From NCBI GenBank assembly GCA_000565255.1, contig ASRH01000005.1, positions 119,924 to 183,923 of the forward strand: a stretch of 64,000 nt of DNA. Direction: 5' to 3'. Below are positions 59,010-64,000 of this stretch, piece after piece. Both the position numbers and the translations under genes were made by a program. The notes under the pieces are model-generated. The model saw only the letters and a program-made list of their open reading frames with translations. It made no database searches and was not told where the DNA came from. Source of the stretch: Candidatus Aramenus sulfurataquae (GTDB lineage: Archaea > Thermoproteota > Thermoprotei_A > Sulfolobales > Sulfolobaceae). Within the stretch, counting starts at the first letter, position 1; each line of letters starts with the position of its first letter.

Positions 59010-59393
59010 ATGGAAGACTTCGACGTAATAGTGTTGGGCGGTGGAGGCGCTGGGTACACAGCTGCCTTTGAGCTCTCCAGAGGGGGAAAGTCCTCCTCCT
59101 AGAGCCAAAGGGAGTTCTCGGCGGCAACTGCCTCTACGAGGGCTGCATCCCCTCAAACTCAAGGGCCCAGATAGACGGGTTCGCAGAGGGCTGGATAGAC
59201 GTGGTAATAGAGCAGGGCTCACAGAGGATCCTCGGGGCACAAGTGGTAGGAGAGGACGCGGACTTGATCATAGGCGAGCTGGCCTTAGCAGTGGGAGAGA
59301 GGCTAACTACCTACGACCTCTCTAGGTTAAGTCAGTCACACGCAACTGGAGAACGTAACTGCGCTAATGAGGAGGGTTGTGAAGACCGCTTAA
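59010..59393 (+). pseudogene. Collapsed dihydrolipoamide dehydrogenase-like gene (large internal deletion plus frameshifts)
   Basis: ATG at 59010 gives VIVLGGGGAGYTAAFELSRG (FAD motif). A shift in the AGAGGGGGAAAG region moves on to VLLLEPKGVLGGNCLYEGCIP with the redox CxxxxC, and right after it the sequence jumps to the far C-terminal part (WIDVVIEQGSQRILGAQVVG, then ELALAVGERLTTYDL) that ends QSHATGENVTALMRRVVKTA after another shift. About 280 residues that should lie between, including NAD binding, are missing. It cannot make a working enzyme. It lies 78 nt upstream of porG and may be the fossil of a flavoprotein once linked to that operon. Confidence 0.85.
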
Positions 59394-59470
59394 CGTTTAA
59401 CACTGTTAAATGCTTCCCTGTGGGTTCCAAGATACTCTAGGATTTTACCCTTGACTAGAAATATCTGCTT

Positions 59471-60016
59471 ATGATAGAGCTTTCAATTAAGGGAAGAGGA
59501 GGACAAGGCGTTGTAACTGCTGGAGAACTCCTTGTCGCCTCCTCCATATCTGAGGGCTTCTATGGCCAGTCCATCCCCTTCTACGGAGGAGAAAGGAGGG
59601 GAGCTCCGGTTACCTCAGAGGTGAGGCTCTCAAAGGAGCCCATCTTCTTGCACAGGAGGGTCTACAACCCAGACGTTGTAGCAGTCTTTGACGCCTCCCT
59701 CTTCTCCGTAATGAACCCCCTTGAGGGGCTAAAGGAAAACGGAAAAGTGTTGATGAACTCCTCTAACCCCAGGAAAGTGTGGAGAGAAACCTACGTCGTT
59801 GACGCCACCAAGATAGCCCAAGACATAGGGCTAGTAATAGCGGGGTGGGCAGTGGTGAACACCGCAATGGTAGGGGCTCTTGCCAATCTGCTAAAGGAGT
59901 ACGTTGACCTAGACGCCTTAGAGGAGGTAGTAAAGGAGGAGTTCCCTGGGAAGTTAGGGGAGATGAACGCTGAAGCGGTTAGCTTAGGTTACAGGGGGGT
60001 GAAAAAGGTTGATTGA
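59471..60016 (+). CDS. porG: Pyruvate/2-oxoacid:ferredoxin oxidoreductase, gamma subunit
   Basis: A 181-residue gamma subunit ([16 protein letters not shown], then [18 protein letters not shown] near residues 38-55). It helps hold CoA and thiamine diphosphate in the four-subunit enzyme that turns pyruvate into acetyl-CoA and reduces ferredoxin. It is the first gene of a complete porGDAB set. The stop overlaps porD by 8 nt. Confidence 0.94.
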   Translation: MIELSIKGRGGQGVVTAGELLVASSISEGFYGQSIPFYGGERRGAPVTSEVRLSKEPIFLHRRVYNPDVVAVFDASLFSVMNPLEGLKENGKVLMNSSNPRKVWRETYVVDATKIAQDIGLVIAGWAVVNTAMVGALANLLKEYVDLDALEEVVKEEFPGKLGEMNAEAVSLGYRGVKKVD

Positions 60017-60272
60017 CCTCTCCGAGATACCAGTGGCAAAACCTGCTAAGGGCTCAGCAGGGAAAACTGGCACGTGGAGGGTGCTTAGGCCCGTAATTAG
60101 GTACGACAAGTGCACTAGGTGCAGGCTCTGCATAATGTACTGCGTGGAGAACACAATAGACCAAGAGCCTAACCTCTACCCCAAGATAGACTACGACTAC
60201 TGCAAGGGCTGTGGAGTCTGCGCCCAAGTATGCCCCACGAAGGCAATAGCCATGGTCCCGGAGGTGAAGTGA
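60009..60272 (+). CDS. porD: Pyruvate/2-oxoacid:ferredoxin oxidoreductase, delta (ferredoxin-like) subunit
   Basis: An 87-residue ferredoxin-like subunit with two [4Fe-4S] motifs: [11 protein letters not shown] and [12 protein letters not shown]. It passes electrons from the catalytic centre to free ferredoxin. It begins with TTG inside the porG gene. Sequence between the motifs ([19 protein letters not shown]) is typical of the subunit. Confidence 0.94.
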   Translation: MIDLSEIPVAKPAKGSAGKTGTWRVLRPVIRYDKCTRCRLCIMYCVENTIDQEPNLYPKIDYDYCKGCGVCAQVCPTKAIAMVPEVK

Positions 60273-60273
60273 C

Positions 60274-61431
60274 GTGTTAGTTCAAAAGGGCAAAGTACTT
60301 GCCTTAGTTGGAAACCACGCAGTTGCATACGCGGTGAAGCAGGCAAAGCCACAAGTGCTCGCGGTCTTCCCCATAACTCCTCAGACCACAATGCTGGAGA
60401 AACTCTCCGAGTACATAGACAAAGGGGAACTAAGGGCGGAGTTAATAAAAGTTGAGAGCGAACACTCGGCGATGGCAGCAATCTTCGGCGCAGCCCTCGC
60501 AGGCCCAAGAGTCTTCACTGCAACTGCCTCCCAAGGACTCCTATACATGACGGAGATGATATACTGGGTAGGAGGGCAGAGAGTGCCATTAGTCGCTGCA
60601 GTAGCTACTAGGGCAATAGCGTCCCCTTGGTCTATCTGGGACGACCACCAAGACTTCGTGAGCAAGAGGGACGCAATCTGGGTACAGATGATGGCGGAGA
60701 ACGTCCAGGACGCCTACGACATAACCTTGATGGCGTTCAGAATATCAGAAGATCCAAGGGTAATGATGCCGGTGATGATGGGCTTCGACGGGTTCATCTT
60801 AACCCACACAATGGAGAGGGTCGAAGTCCTCCCAGACAGCGTTGTGGACGAGTTCATCCCTCCAAGGGAGTTCAAGTTGATCGACTTCGACAACCCACTG
60901 GGAATAGGTGCAGTAGCTACCCCTGACAACTACGCTAAGTACAGAAAGAAGGCAATGGAAGCCATGGAAAGGGCAAAGAGCGTGATAAAGGAGGTAATGG
61001 CCAACTTCGAGGAGATTACGGGGAGGAAGCAGTACGGGCTCACTGAGTGTTACATGTGCGAGGACGCCGACTACCTATTAGTAGGCATGGGAGCGTGGGT
61101 AGGAGATATGAGGGTCGCCGTCTCTAGGCTCAGGGAGAGGGGAAAGAAGGTGGGCCTTTTAAAGATCAGGGTGTTCAGGCCGTTCCCAAGGGAGGAAGTG
61201 AGGGAGGCCTTGAAGGGCAGGAAGGGGGTAGTAGTGTTCGACAGGGCTTACTCCTTTGGCTCTGGAGGAGTGCTCTCTCTGGAGGTTAAAGCGAACGCCT
61301 ATGGCCTCACAACGCCAATACACACAGTTGTGGCAGGGCTAGGGGGAAAGGACGTGAGGCCAAGGGATATTGAAGGAGCGTTAGAGGACTTAACTGAGGG
61401 GAAGTTGGAGGAGGAGAGGTGGTTAGCATGA
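60274..61431 (+). CDS. porA: Pyruvate/2-oxoacid:ferredoxin oxidoreductase, alpha subunit
   Basis: A 385-residue subunit with a GTG start one base after the porD stop. Residues [37 protein letters not shown] and [16 protein letters not shown] are the alpha-subunit signatures for pyruvate binding; the C-terminal half is the CoA-side domain ([19 protein letters not shown]). In Sulfolobales the usual 2-oxoacid oxidoreductase is a two-subunit form; this is the four-subunit type. Its stop overlaps porB by 13 nt. Confidence 0.94.
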   Translation: MLVQKGKVLALVGNHAVAYAVKQAKPQVLAVFPITPQTTMLEKLSEYIDKGELRAELIKVESEHSAMAAIFGAALAGPRVFTATASQGLLYMTEMIYWVGGQRVPLVAAVATRAIASPWSIWDDHQDFVSKRDAIWVQMMAENVQDAYDITLMAFRISEDPRVMMPVMMGFDGFILTHTMERVEVLPDSVVDEFIPPREFKLIDFDNPLGIGAVATPDNYAKYRKKAMEAMERAKSVIKEVMANFEEITGRKQYGLTECYMCEDADYLLVGMGAWVGDMRVAVSRLRERGKKVGLLKIRVFRPFPREEVREALKGRKGVVVFDRAYSFGSGGVLSLEVKANAYGLTTPIHTVVAGLGGKDVRPRDIEGALEDLTEGKLEEERWLA

Positions 61432-62294
61432 TGTTCCTAAGGGGAAACGCTGCCTGCCCAGGCTGTCCAATACCCAAGGAGCTTGACGCCCTGCTAGAGG
61501 TAACTGGCAAGAAGACCGTGTTGGTAGTTCCAGCTAGTTGTACTAGCGTGATCTTGGGCGACACCCAGGGAGGTCAGCCTTCCACAGTACCGGTTATACA
61601 CAGCGCCTTTGCTGCAGCCCCTGCTATAGCTTCTGGAGTAGCTGCCTCGCTTAGGATGAGGGGTGAAGAGGACGCAACGGTAGTGGTGTGGGCAGGCGAT
61701 GGCGGGACTGGGGACATAGGCTTCGCCTCCCTTAGCGGCGCCGCTGAGAGGAACGAAAACATCCTTTACGTGTGCTACGACAACGAAGCTTACATGAACA
61801 CTGGGATACAGAGGTCTGGCCTAACTCCCTATGGAGCCTGGACTACTACGACGCCTTCAGGGAAAAAGGAGTTCAAGAAGCCCCTGCCTCTGATTGTAGC
61901 CGAGCACAGAGTGCCATACGTAGCTACAGCGTCAATAGCCTATTTGAACGACTACCAGAGCAAGGTTAGAAAGGCAAAGAGCATAAAGGGCTTTAGGTAC
62001 ATCCACCTTCTCTCTCCCTGTCCCCCTGGATGGAGGTTCGACGCTGGGCTCACGGTGGAGATAGCAAAGCTCGCAGTTGAGACGGGGGTATGGCCACTAT
62101 ACGAGATAGAGAACGGCGAGTTTAGGCTGACGAGCATTAGCAAGGTTTTGGTGGACAAGAGCAAGAGAAAGCCAGTGGAAGCCTACTTAAGGTATCAAGG
62201 CAGGTTCTCCAAGATGACGCCAGAGGAAGTGAAGGCGCTACAGGATTACGTAGATAAGATGTGGGAGGAAATAAGGGAAATGACAAAGAAGTGA
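61419..62294 (+). CDS. porB: Pyruvate/2-oxoacid:ferredoxin oxidoreductase, beta subunit
   Basis: A 291-residue subunit carrying thiamine diphosphate and an iron-sulfur cluster. [18 protein letters not shown] has the first Cys pair, [20 protein letters not shown] is the TPP motif, [20 protein letters not shown] follows, and a late Cys sits in [14 protein letters not shown] at 61428 or 61431 may be the real start; the GTG at 61419 adds three residues. It ends the operon, followed by a T-rich tract at about 62295-62335. Confidence 0.94.
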   Translation: MVSMMFLRGNAACPGCPIPKELDALLEVTGKKTVLVVPASCTSVILGDTQGGQPSTVPVIHSAFAAAPAIASGVAASLRMRGEEDATVVVWAGDGGTGDIGFASLSGAAERNENILYVCYDNEAYMNTGIQRSGLTPYGAWTTTTPSGKKEFKKPLPLIVAEHRVPYVATASIAYLNDYQSKVRKAKSIKGFRYIHLLSPCPPGWRFDAGLTVEIAKLAVETGVWPLYEIENGEFRLTSISKVLVDKSKRKPVEAYLRYQGRFSKMTPEEVKALQDYVDKMWEEIREMTKK

Positions 62295-62337
62295 TTTTGC
62301 TTTTTTAGTTAAATTCCTCTTTCTCTCTTAGTGTAAT

Positions 62338-63573
62338 GTGGCGCATTCCAGCTTAGTTAACAGGGTTATTGCAGTGTCTACTCTAGGCATCTTCGTTGAG
62401 GCTTATGATTACTTTGTCATGGGAGTCATAGCAGTAGGCGTTTGGCCAAAGGTGTTCTTAAACTCCTCTAACCTGTCCCTTATGATTTCCCTCTTCGCCT
62501 ACTTAGTTGCCTACCTCAGTAAACCCCTGGGAGGGATTGTCATGGGGCACTTTGCTGACGTAAAGGGAAGAAAAACTTCAATGTTTTGGAGCGTCTTCAT
62601 GTCTGCCGTCTCAGTAGGGCTCATTTCAGCAGTTCCCGCCTCTCTAGGCGCCTTTAGCTTGTTAATAATAAGCATCTTAAGGTTTATCCAAGGTTTTGGC
62701 TCTGACGGAAACCACGGGAGTAGCTTAACCTTAAATTACGAGCTAGTGATTAAGGGGAAGAAGACAAGGCACAAGATGTGGCTCCTTCAGTTGGGTCCCG
62801 TGCTTGGTCTAGTTATTAGCGTTGTTGTGGTAAGCGTTTTTCAAGGAATAGAGGAAAACCCCCGCGTTTCTAAACTACGGCTGGAGACTGGCCATACTAG
62901 TTGGGGCAGGTCTCCTCGCCTTTAGGTCCTTCCTTAGGACAAAGCTCATAGAGAGCCCAGATTTCTTAGCACTTAAAGAGAAAGGTTACGTAACTGACCT
63001 TCCCGTTAAAAGCCTACTGCTGAGCCAATGGAGGGAGGTACTTCTAGCGTTTCTCAGCGTGGTGTATTACAGAACCACTCTAAATTTCCTCGTTTATCCT
63101 TTCCTCTTCAAGTTCTTCGCTCAAGAGGGTCGAGACGCAACTGCTGTTCTAGCCTTGGGATTTGCGTTCTCAGTTCTCTCTATTTTTCTAGGGCGCTCAT
63201 GACGTTTAAGCTATCGTGGATTAAGGTTGCAATAGCTTCCGTTGCCTCGACCTCGTTAACTGTACCCTTAGTACTTCTCGACGACCCACTTACTCTTTTT
63301 CCTCTCTTCGTTACCTCTTCTTTAGGATGGGGAGCAATGGGCTACATGGTTGGAGAGTTCGACCCTAGGCATAGAAGCACTGGGACAGGACTGGTTTTTA
63401 ACACCTCTGAGGTGGTTCCCAGCGTTCTTTCCGCGGTTTTGCTTCCCTTCCTAAAGGCAACGTACGTAGGAAAACCTCTAGTCACTGTGGTTATTGTGGA
63501 AGAGGCCGTTATTTTGGCTTCCCTCTTTTCCCTGTTCCTAATAAGGCGGAAGAAGTCAACCACTGAGGTTTAA
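62338..63573 (+). pseudogene. MFS metabolite:H+ symporter gene with two frameshifts
   Basis: GTG at 62338 starts IAVSTLGIFVEAYDYFVMGV, with the motif A loop GHFADVKGRKTSMFWSVFMS and RFIQGFGSDGNHG in span 4. The frame is lost in AACCCCCGC near 62868 and resumes as FLNYGWRLAILVGAGLLAF; it is lost again near GGG at 63197 and resumes as LMTFKLSWIKVAIASVAS to the stop at 63573. The pieces together give a normal 12-span transporter of about 410 residues, of the metabolite:H+ symporter group. Two independent one-base shifts favour decay, but homopolymer sequencing errors cannot be ruled out. Confidence 0.8.
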
Positions 63574-64000
63574 CAAGAATTGGGAAACCCGTTTCTTTTC
63601 TTTGTGGCGGAAGAATTCCTATACCATTTTTACTTTCTATGAGGAAAATTCTGCTTAGGGAAAAATTTTCTTCCATAAGAAAACGAGGGCTTCTTCACTC
63701 TTCAGTCTACAAAACGACGAGTTATTTTTCTTGAGAGAAGAGATAAAAAGAGTTGTGATCCTACTCTCTTGAACATTTCATTAAATCTCGTTGTCCTAAC
63801 AAAAACTTTCCGTAATTGTATTGCTCTCTTTTTCTCCTCCTTATATTCTTTGTTGAGTGGAAGTAAAGCTTATGAGTATTTCCGATCAAGAACAACGACT
63901 AGCCACGACTCTCCTCGCCATCCACGGCAACAAAACTCTGAGGCAAAACTGTCCAGATAACCGGAAGTTAACTATACCCAGTATTATGTCATCTTAATGT
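63574..64000. other. Terminal region without a convincing gene
   Basis: The last 427 nt are T-rich and low in coding signal. A 41-residue reading frame at 63872-63997 (MSISDQEQRLATTLLAIHGN at its start) is open but short and unlike anything I recognise. A T-rich stretch at 63590-63640 may terminate the broken MFS transcript. Confidence 0.4.

Noticed and set aside
60197-60508. Antisense reading frames over porD/porA and similar long shadow frames over other genes
   Set aside because: They mirror the codon periodicity of the real gene on the other strand and show Arg/Leu/Pro-rich nonsense.

Overview
The window is a piece of a crenarchaeal chromosome, almost certainly from the order Sulfolobales and most like Metallosphaera in gene content. 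The reasons are: PCNA2-type sliding clamp next to PriS and Gins15; crenarchaeal AglB; short introns in three tRNA genes at the archaeal 37/38 position; a threonyl-tRNA synthetase without an editing domain; phosphomevalonate kinase and diphosphomevalonate decarboxylase side by side; a Sulfolobus-type methylthioadenosine phosphorylase; and a DsrE-TusA-Hdr-like sulfur-oxidation cluster. Base composition is moderate (near half GC by eye in genes, AT-rich between them). Genus is inference; no database search was possible.

Layout. 1-1137: decayed gene remnants. 1214-5549: universal stress protein and a minus-strand GH15 glucosidase/GT4 glycosyltransferase cluster. 5821-7734: a broken ParA-like gene and arginine deiminase. 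8076-10233: tRNA-Ala(CGC), a probable C/D box guide RNA whose D' guide fits the 16S decoding site, ammonium transporter, intron-containing tRNA-Ile. 10276-17010: AglB, then a dense minus-strand replication/translation cluster running PCNA2-PriS-Gins15-L44e-S27e-aIF2alpha-Nop10. 17063-23545: PRPP synthase, tRNA-processing enzymes (G10 methyltransferase, RNase Z, cyclic phosphodiesterase, CCA enzyme), a predicted kinase, a zinc ribbon and tRNA-Pro. 23527-33046: tungstate/molybdate-type ABC components lacking an ATPase, tRNA-Thr, sugar-nucleotide and DNA-repair enzymes, ThrRS, Alg13/14-like transferase, succinyl-CoA ligase. 33350-41573: purine salvage, mevalonate pathway, small regulators, QueC, and a small sulfur-related patch with a TusA-like protein between two paralogous helix-turn-helix regulators. 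41630-53571: deacetylase-family protein, repeat-rich DUF1641 protein, then Lpd-DsrE2B diverging from DsrE3A-TusA-HdrC1-HdrB1-HdrA-orf-HdrC2-HdrB2. 53613-64000: transporters, GlcD-type oxidase, a collapsed Lpd pseudogene, PorGDAB and a broken MFS transporter.

How genes work together. The best defined system is the sulfur module at 42.6-53.6 kb: DsrE and TusA homologues relay protein-bound sulfane sulfur (or thiosulfate) to the Hdr-like iron-sulfur flavoprotein complex, with Lpd-like and thioredoxin-like redox proteins encoded alongside. The tRNA genes and the block of tRNA-maturation enzymes form a second theme, and replication-translation coupling a third.

The most unusual observations are: a candidate C/D RNA predicted to target C1402 of 16S rRNA; two genes that appear to start with ATT, each with the same Shine-Dalgarno sequence and the same 6-nt spacing; a 202-bp perfect repeat inside the DUF1641 gene; a strong tendency of convergent genes to overlap tail-to-tail (several by 35-38 nt); an ABC permease whose stop codon lies inside a tRNA gene; and several genes broken by single-base shifts in homopolymers.
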